Shown: piece after piece, positions 8,709-16,884 of the stretch
Numbering within the stretch: position 1 is the first letter of the stretch
How the letters are laid out: every line of letters starts with the position of its first letter
Source: Sphingobium sp. BYY-5
GTDB taxonomy: Bacteria; Pseudomonadota; Alphaproteobacteria; Sphingomonadales; Sphingomonadaceae
Reading direction: 5' to 3'
DNA length: 64,000 bases
Assembly: GCF_022758885.1 (NCBI RefSeq)
Contig: NZ_JALEBH010000001.1
Coordinates: forward strand, 186,001-250,000
Position numbers and translations under genes: made by a program
The notes under the pieces: model-generated
Seen by the model: only the letters and a program-made list of their open reading frames with translations
Databases searched by the model: none
What the model was told of the DNA's origin: nothing

Positions 8709-9706
8709 CCCGGCCCGTCGATCATCCCGCCGTTGCGATGCCCAAGGTCGGCATATTGCTGATGAACCTCGGCACGCCGGACGCGCCGGACGTCAGGTCG
8801 GTGCGGCGCTATCTGGCCGAGTTCCTGTCCGACCCCCGCGTCGTGGAAATCCCCAAGCTCATCTGGCAGCCGATCCTGCGCGGCGTCATTCTCACCACCC
8901 GGCCGAAGAAGTCCGCCCACGCCTATCGACAGGTGTGGACCGACCAAGGCTCCCCGCTCGCCGTCCACACCCGCGCCACGGCGCGGGCGCTGCAACAGGC
9001 GATGGGCGATGCGGTGACGGTCGACTGGGCGATGCGCTACGGCAATCCCGCCATTGCGAGCAGGCTTGCCGCGATGAAGGCGCAAGGGTGCGATCGCATC
9101 CTGCTGGCGCCGCTCTATCCGCAATATAGCGCCGCGACGACCGCCACCGCCAACGACGCCGCCTTCGCCGCGATGAAGGCGATGCGCTGGCAACCCGCGA
9201 TAAGGACGTTGCCGCCTTATCATGACGACCCGGCCTATATCGGTGCGTTGCAGGCGGTGATCGAAGCGCATCTGGCGGCGCTGGATTTCCGGCCCGACGC
9301 CTTGCTCGCCAGTTTCCACGGTATGCCCGAACGCACGCTGCGCCTGGGCGATCCCTATCATTGCCAGTCGGTGAAGACTGTTCGCCTGCTGCGCGAGGCG
9401 TTGTCGCTGCCCGTCCATATGAGCTTCCAGTCCCGTTTCGGCCGCGCCAAATGGCTCGAACCGGAAACCGAGGCGACGCTCGCCAATTTGGTACAGGAAG
9501 ATGTCCGCAATATTGCTGTCGTAACACCCGGATTCGCGGCGGATTGCCTTGAAACCCTAGAGGAAATCGCCCTGCGCGCAAAAGAGGTTTTTTTGACCCA
9601 TGGTGGTGAAAATTTTGCCTATTTGCCCTGTCTAAACGCATCGGCGGAAGCTATCACTCTCTATCAGAGGCTTATAAGCCGCGAGCTTGCGGGTTGGATG
9701 GACTGA
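8705..9706 (+). CDS. hemH: Ferrochelatase
   Basis: 333 residues, standard length. It inserts Fe2+ into protoporphyrin IX in the last step of protoheme synthesis. Seen: GILLMNLGTPD near the N-terminus, LAPLYPQYS, the metal-binding His in SFHGMPERT, and the active-site Glu in DCLETLEEI. The start overlaps the preceding molybdoenzyme stop by 4 bases, so the two are probably translationally coupled. The gene stands just ahead of an iron-uptake locus, but no Fur-like site is visible in front of it. Confidence 0.95.
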   Translation: MTRPVDHPAVAMPKVGILLMNLGTPDAPDVRSVRRYLAEFLSDPRVVEIPKLIWQPILRGVILTTRPKKSAHAYRQVWTDQGSPLAVHTRATARALQQAMGDAVTVDWAMRYGNPAIASRLAAMKAQGCDRILLAPLYPQYSAATTATANDAAFAAMKAMRWQPAIRTLPPYHDDPAYIGALQAVIEAHLAALDFRPDALLASFHGMPERTLRLGDPYHCQSVKTVRLLREALSLPVHMSFQSRFGRAKWLEPETEATLANLVQEDVRNIAVVTPGFAADCLETLEEIALRAKEVFLTHGGENFAYLPCLNASAEAITLYQRLISRELAGWMD

Positions 9707-9732
9707 CCCCCGAATTGGAAGAGGACGCTTTT

Positions 9733-10455
9733 ATGTCGAGAGTGGCGATCGTGACGGGCGGGACGCGGGGCATCGGTGAAGCGATCAGTCTGGCGCTCAA
9801 GGAACTGGGCTATACCGTCGCCGCCAACTATGCCGGCAATGCGGAAAAGGCGAAGGCCTTCACCGACAAGACGGGAATCCCTGCGTTCAAATGGGATGTG
9901 GGCGATCATCAGGCTTGCCTTGACGGCTGCGCCGCCGTGGCCGAAGCGCTTGGTCCCATCGATATCGTCGTCAACAATGCCGGCATCACCCGCGACGGCG
10001 TGCTGGCCAAGATGAGCTTCGATGACTGGAACGAAGTGATGCGGATCAACCTGGGTGGTTGTTTCAACATGGCCAAGGCAACCTTTGGCGGGATGCGGGA
10101 GCGCGGCTGGGGCCGCATCGTCAATATCGGATCGATCAACGGCCAGGCCGGCCAATATGGCCAGGTGAACTATGCCGCCGCCAAATCGGGCATCCATGGC
10201 TTCACCAAGGCGCTGGCGCAGGAAGGGGCGAAGGCGGGCATTACCGTCAACGCGATCGCGCCGGGCTATATCGACACCGACATGGTCGCCGCCGTGCCAG
10301 CGCCGGTGCTGGAGAAGATCGTCGCGAAGATTCCGGTCGGCCGTCTTGGCCAGGCCCATGAAATCGCGCGCGGCGTCGCTTTCTTCTGTAGCGATGAGGG
10401 CGGCTTCGTGACCGGCAGCACGCTGTCGATCAACGGCGGCCAGCACATGTATTGA
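9733..10455 (+). CDS. phbB: Acetoacetyl-CoA reductase (SDR family)
   Basis: 240 residues from ATG 9733, matching the usual PhbB length; an in-frame upstream ATG (9694) lies inside hemH and is rejected. The short-chain dehydrogenase core is complete: TGGTRGIG cofactor loop, NNAGITRD, catalytic Ser in NIGSINGQ, and YAAAKSG with the catalytic Tyr and Lys. The sequence INGQAGQYGQVNY and the C-terminal SINGGQHMY are typical of NADPH acetoacetyl-CoA reductases making (R)-3-hydroxybutyryl-CoA for polyhydroxybutyrate. No phbA or phbC is nearby. The stop overlaps the next start in TGATG. Confidence 0.9.
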   Translation: MSRVAIVTGGTRGIGEAISLALKELGYTVAANYAGNAEKAKAFTDKTGIPAFKWDVGDHQACLDGCAAVAEALGPIDIVVNNAGITRDGVLAKMSFDDWNEVMRINLGGCFNMAKATFGGMRERGWGRIVNIGSINGQAGQYGQVNYAAAKSGIHGFTKALAQEGAKAGITVNAIAPGYIDTDMVAAVPAPVLEKIVAKIPVGRLGQAHEIARGVAFFCSDEGGFVTGSTLSINGGQHMY

Positions 10456-10724
10456 TGGGGGAGGGCGGCCCTTTGGAAGCCTCAGGGCCGCCCCTCGCGC
10501 CGCCGGTGAAGCGGAGCGTCACCATCGCCGGACACCAGACGGCGATCAGCCTTGAACCGATATTCTGGGATACGCTGCGCCGTGTCGCGGCGGAGGAGAA
10601 TGTGCCGATCAACGCCCTGATCGCACGCATCGACGTCGCGCGTCTGGCTGCCGACCCGGCGCCCAATCTGGCTAGCGCCATTCGATGCTGGCTGTTTGAC
10701 CGTACGCTCCGGCAACGAATATAA
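10455..10724 (+). CDS. Ribbon-helix-helix domain protein
   Basis: 89 residues from the ATG that overlaps the phbB stop (TGATG); a TTG one codon earlier is the only alternative. KRSVTIAGHQTAISLEPIF followed by a two-helix stretch matches the RHH_4 family of small alphaproteobacterial proteins, predicted DNA binders whose targets are not established. Coupling to phbB suggests co-expression. The frame ends just where the Fur-like sites begin. Confidence 0.75.
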   Translation: MGEGGPLEASGPPLAPPVKRSVTIAGHQTAISLEPIFWDTLRRVAAEENVPINALIARIDVARLAADPAPNLASAIRCWLFDRTLRQRI

Positions 10725-10768
10725 GAATAGTTCGCATTAGCGTTGACAGTAAGAACGATTCGCAATAG
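10721..10768. promoter_or_regulatory. Tandem Fur-like sites before the siderophore receptor
   Basis: Two related sites, ATAAGAATAGTTCGCATTAG (10721-10740) and GTAAGAACGATTCGCAATAG (10749-10768), share the GATTCGCATTA half-site typical of proteobacterial Fur operators. They lie 36-83 bases ahead of the receptor start. The same half-site recurs before tonB (13366) and, in variant form, at 19032. Binding by Fur is inferred from similarity only. Confidence 0.6.
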
Positions 10769-10803
10769 CAGGCGCCCCAACTAAGAAAAGGGGACTCTGC
10801 TCC

Positions 10804-13260
10804 ATGAGCAAGATTGCATCGACATCGTTTCTGGCCCTGAGCTGCGTTGGCGCGCTGGCTTTTGCGGCGACCGGCCATGCGCAGGAGGCCGAGCAGGGCC
10901 AGAGGCTGGGCGGCATGACCGTCACCGACACCGCGATCGATGAATCCGAAGTGAAGGTCGAAAAGGCAGAGTCGCCCAAATATGTCCGCCCGCTGCTGGA
11001 CACGCCGCAGACCATCACGGTGATCGGCAAGGCAACCATACAGCAGCAGAATCTGCTGACGCTGCGCGACGTGCTGTCGACGGTGCCGGGCATCACCTTC
11101 GGCGCGGGCGAGGGTGGTTTCGGCTATGGCGACCGCATCATCCTGCGCGGCCAGGATGCCAAGAATGACGTGACGATCGACGGCGTGCGTTCGGGCGCGT
11201 TCCTGAACCGCAACGAAGTCTATAATATCGAGCAGGTCGAAGTCACCAACGGCGCCAACTCGGTCATGAACGGCGGCGGATCGGTCGCCGGTACGATCAA
11301 CCTCGTGACCAAGCGCCCGCTGGCCGACGATCAGACGATCCTGAACGCGGGCATCGGCACCGATAATTATTATCGCGCGACGGTCGACGCCAACAAGCGC
11401 GTCAACGACCTGATCGCCGTGCGCATCAACGCCGTCTATCACAGGAATGACGTTCCCGGCCGCGATGTGGAGGATTATAAGCGCTGGGGCATCGCGCCCG
11501 CCATCACCATCGGCATCGACGGCCCGACCAGCCTGACCGTCCAGGCCGAACATCTCGATGACAAGGCGATGCCGCAATATGGTCTGCGCTATTATGCGAA
11601 TAATGGCGGTTTCCTGTCGGACTTCGACCGCAGCGGCTATTATGGCTTCGCCAATCTGGATCAGCAGAACAGCAAGACCAATTCGTTGCAGGCGATCTTC
11701 TCGCACCAGTTCAGCGACGCGGTGAAGATCCGCAACCTGACCCGCTATGAGAATATTCGCCAGAACACGATCACCAGCCAGCCCAACGGCACCTTCTGCC
11801 TGGCGTCGACCGGCCGGCAGCCGATGGACATCAACGGTGTGTCGGCGTCCTGCACCACCACGACCGCCGGTGTCACCACCACGGTTCCGGCGGGCTACTA
11901 CCTGCCGACCGGCGGTCGCGGCGTGCAGCGGATCATCACCAACGAGACCGCCTATAACCAGCTCGACCTGAGCGCCGATTTCAACACCGGCGGAATCGAA
12001 CATACGCTGGTGATCGGCGCGTCGGCGATGTGGGAACGCTATCGCCAGAAACAGGGCACGTTGCCGCGCAACGCGGATGGCTCCACCCCGGTCTTCCCGA
12101 TGGTCAACATCGCCAACCCCGGTGAAGTGGTCCAGGGGCCGGCGGGTTTTACCTATGGCAGCAACGTCTATACCGGCCCGATCAACTTCATCCTGGCCAG
12201 CAATAATGTCGGCGAGCAGACCAGCTATGCCGCCTATCTGTTCGACGCGGTGAAGTTCACCGACTGGTTCGAAATCAACGGCGGCGTCCGCTATGAAAAG
12301 GTGGAGGGCTTCAACCGCACCTTCACCTATAATGTGACGCCCGGTCCGTTGTTGGGCCAGACCAGCGCCGTGAGCGATCGGCTGGAGGTAGACAATAACC
12401 TCTTCTCCTATCGGATTGGTGCGGTGGTGAAGCCGACACCCAACACCAGCATCTATGTTGCCTATGGCAATTCGAAGCTGCCGTCGAAGGGATCGGTCGA
12501 CGGGGCGTGCGCCGCGCCGAACGCCACGACCGGCCTGAACGGCAATTGCAACCTGAGGCCCGAAACGACGAAAAACTATGAGATCGGCGCCAAGGCTGAT
12601 CTGTTCGACGCCAAGCTGCTGCTTACCGCGGCCTTGTTCCGCAATGATCGCGATACGATCAAGCTGGCATCCGGGGATGTCGATATCCCCGACCAGGTGT
12701 TGGACGGAAAGCAGCGGGTGGAAGGGATTTCGCTTGGCGCATCCGGCAACATCACCAGCAACTGGACCATTTCGGCCAATTACATGTATCTGAAATCGAA
12801 GATCCGCCAGGGCGTGTCCGATTTCTGTCTGGCCAACCCCGGCGTCAACAATGCGACGGGTAATTGCAGCGCAATCAACAGCGCCGCCTTCCCTGATCCG
12901 ACCGCCGGCTATGCCCTTACCAACACCCCGAAACATTCGGGCAGTCTGTTCACCACCTATCGCTTCGGCTTCGGCCTGGAGCTGGGTTATGGCATCACTT
13001 ACCAGGGCAAGTTCCTGCTCAACCAGCCGACGCTGACGCAGCTCGCGGCCGGCAATTATGTCGGCTACAATGTGCCGAGCTACACCATCCACCGTTTCAT
13101 GGCGAACTATCCGATCACGGAAAATCTGAAGGCGCAGGTCAACGTCCAGAATTTCACCAACGAGAAATATGTGACGACCGTCCGCAACGCGGTGGGCGGT
13201 AGCTGGGCGCAGCCGGCGCCGACGCGGTCGGCCGTGTTCAGCCTGAACTATCAGTTCTGA
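10804..13260 (+). CDS. TonB-dependent siderophore receptor
   Basis: 818 residues. Signal peptide (FLALSCVGALAFAATGHAQ), plug domain starting near residue 65 (DTPQTITVIG, then LRDVLSTVPGITF and IILRGQDAKNDVTIDGVR), and a 22-strand-type barrel ending SAVFSLNYQF with the C-terminal Phe needed for outer-membrane insertion. The plug motifs match the catecholate/hydroxamate siderophore class (Fiu-like). It imports ferric siderophores using energy from TonB-ExbBD. The two Fur-like sites upstream, and tonB and piuC downstream, form a coherent iron-uptake set; the ligand is not predictable. Confidence 0.92.
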   Translation: MSKIASTSFLALSCVGALAFAATGHAQEAEQGQRLGGMTVTDTAIDESEVKVEKAESPKYVRPLLDTPQTITVIGKATIQQQNLLTLRDVLSTVPGITFGAGEGGFGYGDRIILRGQDAKNDVTIDGVRSGAFLNRNEVYNIEQVEVTNGANSVMNGGGSVAGTINLVTKRPLADDQTILNAGIGTDNYYRATVDANKRVNDLIAVRINAVYHRNDVPGRDVEDYKRWGIAPAITIGIDGPTSLTVQAEHLDDKAMPQYGLRYYANNGGFLSDFDRSGYYGFANLDQQNSKTNSLQAIFSHQFSDAVKIRNLTRYENIRQNTITSQPNGTFCLASTGRQPMDINGVSASCTTTTAGVTTTVPAGYYLPTGGRGVQRIITNETAYNQLDLSADFNTGGIEHTLVIGASAMWERYRQKQGTLPRNADGSTPVFPMVNIANPGEVVQGPAGFTYGSNVYTGPINFILASNNVGEQTSYAAYLFDAVKFTDWFEINGGVRYEKVEGFNRTFTYNVTPGPLLGQTSAVSDRLEVDNNLFSYRIGAVVKPTPNTSIYVAYGNSKLPSKGSVDGACAAPNATTGLNGNCNLRPETTKNYEIGAKADLFDAKLLLTAALFRNDRDTIKLASGDVDIPDQVLDGKQRVEGISLGASGNITSNWTISANYMYLKSKIRQGVSDFCLANPGVNNATGNCSAINSAAFPDPTAGYALTNTPKHSGSLFTTYRFGFGLELGYGITYQGKFLLNQPTLTQLAAGNYVGYNVPSYTIHRFMANYPITENLKAQVNVQNFTNEKYVTTVRNAVGGSWAQPAPTRSAVFSLNYQF

Positions 13261-13296
13261 TCCACCATTCCCCCGGCACGTCCCGGCCGGGGGTAA

Positions 13297-13343
13297 GGAT
13301 GGGCGGCGATACACTCCATTACTCCTCGGATCGCCGCCCATCC
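13297..13343 (+). terminator. Terminator after the siderophore receptor
   Basis: A perfect 14-bp stem (GGATGGGCGGCGAT 13297-13310 with ATCGCCGCCCATCC 13330-13343) is followed by AAACTTTTCC. It separates the receptor from the next Fur-like site. Confidence 0.7.
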
Positions 13344-13365
13344 AAACTTTTCCGCACGACCCATA

Positions 13366-13387
13366 AACGCAATTGATTCGCATTAGG
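13366..13387. promoter_or_regulatory. Fur-like site before tonB
   Basis: AACGCAATTGATTCGCATTA contains the same GATTCGCATTA half-site as the receptor operator and lies 36 bases ahead of the tonB start. Confidence 0.6.
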
Positions 13388-13422
13388 CTTCGCGTTATGG
13401 GCGCGGAAAGGGAGGCGCTTCC

Positions 13423-14190
13423 ATGCTGCAAGCCGCGAGCCAGCCGATCGACGATTATGGCCCGTTGGCCGAGCCGGACGAGGCGCGCCCGCCGCTGCCG
13501 GTGGCGCAGCCTGTTTCCGCCGCGCTGGTTGCAGCCGGACGCTATCGTGCCCAGTCCCGGCCCAATATGCTTGCGATCATCGCCATCGTGGCGATCCATG
13601 CGCTGGCGATCGGCGCGCTGATCCAGGTGCGCAACCATGTGCAGCGCGTGGAAGCGGCCAGGCTGACGGTGGTCAACCTCAACCCGCCGCCACCGCCGCC
13701 CGCCGCCGAAACGCCACCCCCGCCGCCATCCACACCGCAGGTCGTGGCGCCACCGCCGATCGTGCGGACGCCGGTGCCGCCCCTGCCGCAGGTGCAGACC
13801 ACGCCCGATCCCGTGCCGGTGCCGACGCCCGCCCCGGTGACTGTCGCGATCCCCGGCCCGCCCGCGCCCGCCGCTCCACCCGCACCGCCCAGCATGGTGC
13901 AGGGAGGCGACCTTGGCACGCAGATGGTAGCGGGCAAGCCGCCGCGTTATCCGATCGAAAGCCGCCGCAAGCATGAGCAGGGGACGGTCGTGTTGACCCT
14001 GATCCTGGGCCTGGATGGCGCGGTGGAGAGCGTCACCCTTGCCCAGAGCAGCGGCTCTTCCCGGCTCGACAATGCGGCGCGCGATGCGGTCAAGGGCTGG
14101 CGCTGGAAACCGACCATCCGTGGCGGGCAGCCGGTGCGGGTCAAGGGCGTGGTCGAAATCCCCTTTGTGCTGCGGATCGATGCGGCCTGA
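13423..14190 (+). CDS. tonB: TonB energy transducer
   Basis: 255 residues. One transmembrane helix (MLAIIAIVAIHALAIGALI, residues about 47-65), a long Pro/Val-rich periplasmic linker (residues 85-160 with repeated PPPPP blocks), and a C-terminal TonB domain (YPIESRRKHEQGTVVLTL, then LDNAARDAVKGWRWKP). It couples the proton-motive force to outer-membrane receptors. GGAGG precedes the ATG. No exbB/exbD follow. The next gene starts 6 bases after the stop. Confidence 0.92.
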   Translation: MLQAASQPIDDYGPLAEPDEARPPLPVAQPVSAALVAAGRYRAQSRPNMLAIIAIVAIHALAIGALIQVRNHVQRVEAARLTVVNLNPPPPPPAAETPPPPPSTPQVVAPPPIVRTPVPPLPQVQTTPDPVPVPTPAPVTVAIPGPPAPAAPPAPPSMVQGGDLGTQMVAGKPPRYPIESRRKHEQGTVVLTLILGLDGAVESVTLAQSSGSSRLDNAARDAVKGWRWKPTIRGGQPVRVKGVVEIPFVLRIDAA

Positions 14191-14196
14191 ATTTCC

Positions 14197-14880
14197 ATGC
14201 TGATCGCCATTCCCGACCTGATCGACGCCCAGGGCGTCGCCGCTATCCGCGCCGTCATCGACGCCGCCGAGTGGGTGGACGGCAACGTCACATCCGGCCA
14301 CCAGTCCGCGCTCGCCAAGCGCAACCTGCAACTGCCCGAAGACTGCGACGCGGCGAAGCGGGCGGGGCAGATGGTGCTCGACGCGCTGGGCCGATCGCCT
14401 TTGTTCATTGCCGCCGCGTTGCCGCTCAAAATCTTCCCGCCCTTGTTCAACAGCTATGCCGGTGGGCAGAATTTCGGCGTGCATGTCGACAATGCGGTGC
14501 GCATCCAGGCGGGGACGGGCTTTCGCGTGCGATCCGACCTGTCGATCACGGTGTTTCTGGAAGAACCGGACGCCTATGACGGCGGGGAACTCACCATCGA
14601 GACGAATTTCGGCGTGCAGCAGGTGAAGCTGCCCGCGGGTCATGCGGTACTCTATCCCTCCTCCTCGCTGCATCGGGTTGAGCCGGTGACGCGCGGGCGG
14701 CGGATCGCCAGCTTCTTCTGGCTCCAGTCGATGATCCGCGACGATGGCGCGCGGCAGATGCTGTTCGACCTCGACCGCAGCGTGCAGGGCGTGGCGACCG
14801 CGCTGGGGCAGGGCCATGATGAGGTGATCCGGCTGACCGGCGTCTATCATAATCTGCTGCGGCGCTGGGCGGACGCCTGA
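14197..14880 (+). CDS. piuC: PKHD-type Fe(II)/2-oxoglutarate dioxygenase, PiuC/YbiX family
   Basis: 227 residues. The double-stranded beta-helix core shows the HxD facial ligands in [11 protein letters not shown], the distal His in [17 protein letters not shown], and the 2-oxoglutarate Arg in [12 protein letters not shown]. PiuC-type genes usually accompany siderophore receptors and are iron-repressed; their substrate is not settled. The start is 6 bases after tonB, so the two form an operon under the Fur-like site at 13366. Confidence 0.92.
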   Translation: MLIAIPDLIDAQGVAAIRAVIDAAEWVDGNVTSGHQSALAKRNLQLPEDCDAAKRAGQMVLDALGRSPLFIAAALPLKIFPPLFNSYAGGQNFGVHVDNAVRIQAGTGFRVRSDLSITVFLEEPDAYDGGELTIETNFGVQQVKLPAGHAVLYPSSSLHRVEPVTRGRRIASFFWLQSMIRDDGARQMLFDLDRSVQGVATALGQGHDEVIRLTGVYHNLLRRWADA

Positions 14881-15247
14881 GCCTGGGGTCACGGTTTCGA
14901 TCTCCGCCGAAGTTCACACCGTCATTGACCCGCATCCGGAGCATTTTTGCGGCAATTGCGCCCGCGAAGCGGCAGTAATGCGTCGGCGACGCGCCACCGG
15001 CGCACCATCCGGGTCACGATGACGCACCACCGACGCGACAGCAACGCATCGCCCGCGCGACAGCAAGGTCACACCCTGGGCGCGGGCGGAAGAGGGTGGT
15101 GTAAAATGGCGGGCCTGGTTCATCCACCAGGATAGATCAGAGAAAATCCTACATTGGAAGAGGAATAGCGGCGGGTTTGGCGGGGACTGAAGCGAACCTT
15201 CTTATACCCGGCTGCGTAGAGAATGACTCATCAAGATCGACCGATTG

Positions 15248-15317
15248 CTGTTCCCCGGCGAAAGCCGGGGTCCAGATCCACGGTTCGAACTGGACCCCGG
15301 CTTTCGCCGGGGAACAG
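15248..15317. repeat. 28-bp perfect inverted repeat (type D)
   Basis: Arms 15248-15275 and 15290-15317 are exact reverse complements around a 14-base spacer; the core TTCCCCGGCGAAAGCCGGGG is itself a hairpin. Short single-hairpin relatives lie at 61321-61344 and 63613-63636. Confidence 0.8.
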
Positions 15318-15353
15318 GCCGGCATGAGTTCTCATCAATGCATTTTGGTATTA

Positions 15354-15388
15354 CTCCCCTCCCTGCAAGGGAGGGGTCGGGGGTGGGT
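15354..15388 (+). repeat. Left copy of repeat flanking the DUF559 gene (type E)
   Basis: CCCTCCCTGCAAGGGAGGGG followed by TCGGGGGTGGGT. It recurs in inverted orientation at 15771-15803 with one mismatch over about 32 bases, so the two copies bracket the nuclease gene. Confidence 0.75.
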
Positions 15389-15422
15389 AGGCGAGCGGAG
15401 CGAGCCTTACTACGTTGCGGCT

Positions 15423-15821
15423 ATGCGCCGGGTTCCCGAACATCTGACGGCCAATGCACGCGCGCTTCGTAATGCGCCCACAGATGCCGAGCGCCTGATA
15501 TGGCGGCGCATTTCTCAATATCGGCCCCGCTTCACAAGGCAATTGGTGATCGGTTGCTATATTGTCGACCTGGCTTGTCGCCCCGCAAAGCTGGCGGTGG
15601 AGTTTGATGGCGCCCAACATATCGACGCGCAGGATTAAGATGCCCGTCGATCGGCTTTCCTTGCGGGGCAGGGTTGGACGGTCATGCGGTTCTGGAACGT
15701 AGATGTAGTGCAGAATCCCGACGGGGTGGTCGAGGCGATCTTGCGCAAGGCCGCCGAGTGCCTCGGCGGCACCCACCCCCAACCCCTCCCTTGCAGGGAG
15801 GGAAGAAGAAATACGGACTGA
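15423..15821 (+). pseudogene. DUF559 (Vsr/REase-fold) nuclease-like gene with in-frame stop
   Basis: The frame from ATG 15423 encodes MRRVPEHLTANARALR, then TDAERLIWRRIS, FTRQLVIGCYIVDLACR and LAVEFDGAQH, the conserved core of DUF559 endonuclease-like proteins. It is interrupted by TAA at 15636-15638. The same frame then continues with the expected second half (DARRSAFLAGQGWTVMRFWN, then DVVQNPDGVVEAIL) to a TGA at 15819. Family members usually carry Tyr after the interrupting Asp, so a single TAC/TAT to TAA change is enough to explain it. The last codons run into repeat E2, so the ancestral stop is unclear. A true inactivation is most likely; sequencing error or readthrough cannot be excluded. 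Confidence 0.8.
15771..15803 (-). repeat. Right, inverted copy of repeat flanking the DUF559 gene (type E)
   Basis: ACCCACCCCCAACCCCTCCC followed by TTGCAGGGAGGGA is the reverse complement of the copy at 15354-15388 apart from one base. It overlaps the 3' end of the nuclease reading frame. Confidence 0.75.
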
Positions 15822-15907
15822 CCGCTCTCCACCCCCTTCTCGTCATTCTCGCGAATGCGGGGATGACGGTGGAAACTTGCATTTGCGCCCCGCGCCCCAA
15901 CGTGCCC

Positions 15908-16789
15908 TTACCCCAGCATCGCCGCCAGCGCGGGGGTCATATATTCCTGCGCGCCTTCTTGCGTGCGCAGCACCAGGCGCGCGGCGAGGTTGTGGCGGGT
16001 GGCGAGCGTCATGCCGCGGTCCGGCCCCATGACGGTGATCGCGGTGGCCCAGGCGTCGGCGAGCATGGCGCTGTCGTGCAGCACGGTGACGGAGGCGACG
16101 CCCTCCCTGATCGGCGCGGCGGTCGCGGGATCGATGCTGTGGGAGAGGCGGGCGCCATCCTCGACGCGGAAACGGCGATAGTCGCCCGATGTGGCGACGG
16201 CGAGGTTGCTGAGCGCTACACGGAGCGTCGGGACGGTGAGGCCAGGCGGGGCTTCGACATCGACCCACCAGGGCTGGATATCGGGCTTGATCCCGTCGCC
16301 GCGCAGCTCGCCGCCGATCTCGACCAGGAAATGGGCGACGCCCAGCGCGCGCAGTGCCGCCGCGACGGCATCGACCGCAAAGCCCTTGGCGATGCCGGAG
16401 AAGTCGAGCGCGACGTTGGCGAGGCGGCGAGCCTTGCTGCCTTCCACCGCGATGCGGGTCCAGGGGGAGGGGACGGGGAGGGCGGAAGCGGCCCCCCTAG
16501 TCGGGCCGAAACCCCATAAGTCCACGAGCCGGCCGATAGCGGGGTCGAAGGCGCCGTTCGACAGCCGGGCAATCTCCAGCCCGGCGCGCAATACGGTCAG
16601 CATGTCGGCCGGGAGTGGCATCCATTCGCCGACGGGCGCGCGGTTGAAGCGGCTGATGGCGGAGTCTGCTTCCCAATTGCTCATCTGGTCGATGATGCGC
16701 GCCAGCACCGTTTCGATCGCGGTGGCGCAGCCTTCGGGCGGGTCGACGATCTGCGCGGACCAGTCTGTCCCCATGGTGGCGCCGCCCAA
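15908..16789 (-). CDS. apbE: ApbE, FAD:protein FMN transferase
   Basis: 293 residues. ApbE transfers FMN from FAD onto Thr/Ser of exported target proteins. Seen: GGATMGTDWSA at the N-terminus, ISRFNRAP, GAFDPAIGRLVDLWGFGP, DFSGIAKGFAVDAVAAAL and the metal/FAD loop LSHSIDPATAAPI. The start given is a TTG at 16789; the frame stays open upstream toward the DUF4198 stop (encoding LSPEPFLGRRRTG) without any ATG or GTG, while the next ATG (16774) would cut into the conserved GGATMGT, so the true start is uncertain and may be non-canonical. It ends the four-gene PepSY/DUF2271/DUF4198/ApbE unit, whose DUF2271 member carries a flavinylation motif. Confidence 0.88.
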   Translation of the reverse strand: MGGATMGTDWSAQIVDPPEGCATAIETVLARIIDQMSNWEADSAISRFNRAPVGEWMPLPADMLTVLRAGLEIARLSNGAFDPAIGRLVDLWGFGPTRGAASALPVPSPWTRIAVEGSKARRLANVALDFSGIAKGFAVDAVAAALRALGVAHFLVEIGGELRGDGIKPDIQPWWVDVEAPPGLTVPTLRVALSNLAVATSGDYRRFRVEDGARLSHSIDPATAAPIREGVASVTVLHDSAMLADAWATAITVMGPDRGMTLATRHNLAARLVLRTQEGAQEYMTPALAAMLG

Positions 16790-16884
16790 AGCAACGACAG
16801 CGCCCGTACGCCGCCGCCCGAGAAATGGCTCGGGCGACAGGCCGGGCGCTATCGCGATGCGGAGGCCGACGGGATGGGTCTGGC

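Larger units (their letters stand above)
14881..15422. other. Gene-free interval with repeats
   Basis: 542 bases between piuC and the broken DUF559 gene. The first 370 bases show no ribosome sites or coding-like frame on either strand. The remainder holds a 28-bp perfect inverted repeat (15248-15317) and a G/C-rich repeat arm (15354-15388). No RNA gene was recognised. Confidence 0.6.

Noticed and set aside
10672..14892. A 1406-codon open frame antisense to the siderophore receptor, tonB and piuC
   Set aside because: It mirrors well-supported genes on the other strand, is extremely Arg/Gly/Asp/His biased, has no domain or ribosome site, and is explained by third-position GC bias.
15636..15638. 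Programmed readthrough of the TAA in the DUF559 gene
   Set aside because: No readthrough context or recoding signal is visible, and a single Tyr-to-stop change explains it more simply.
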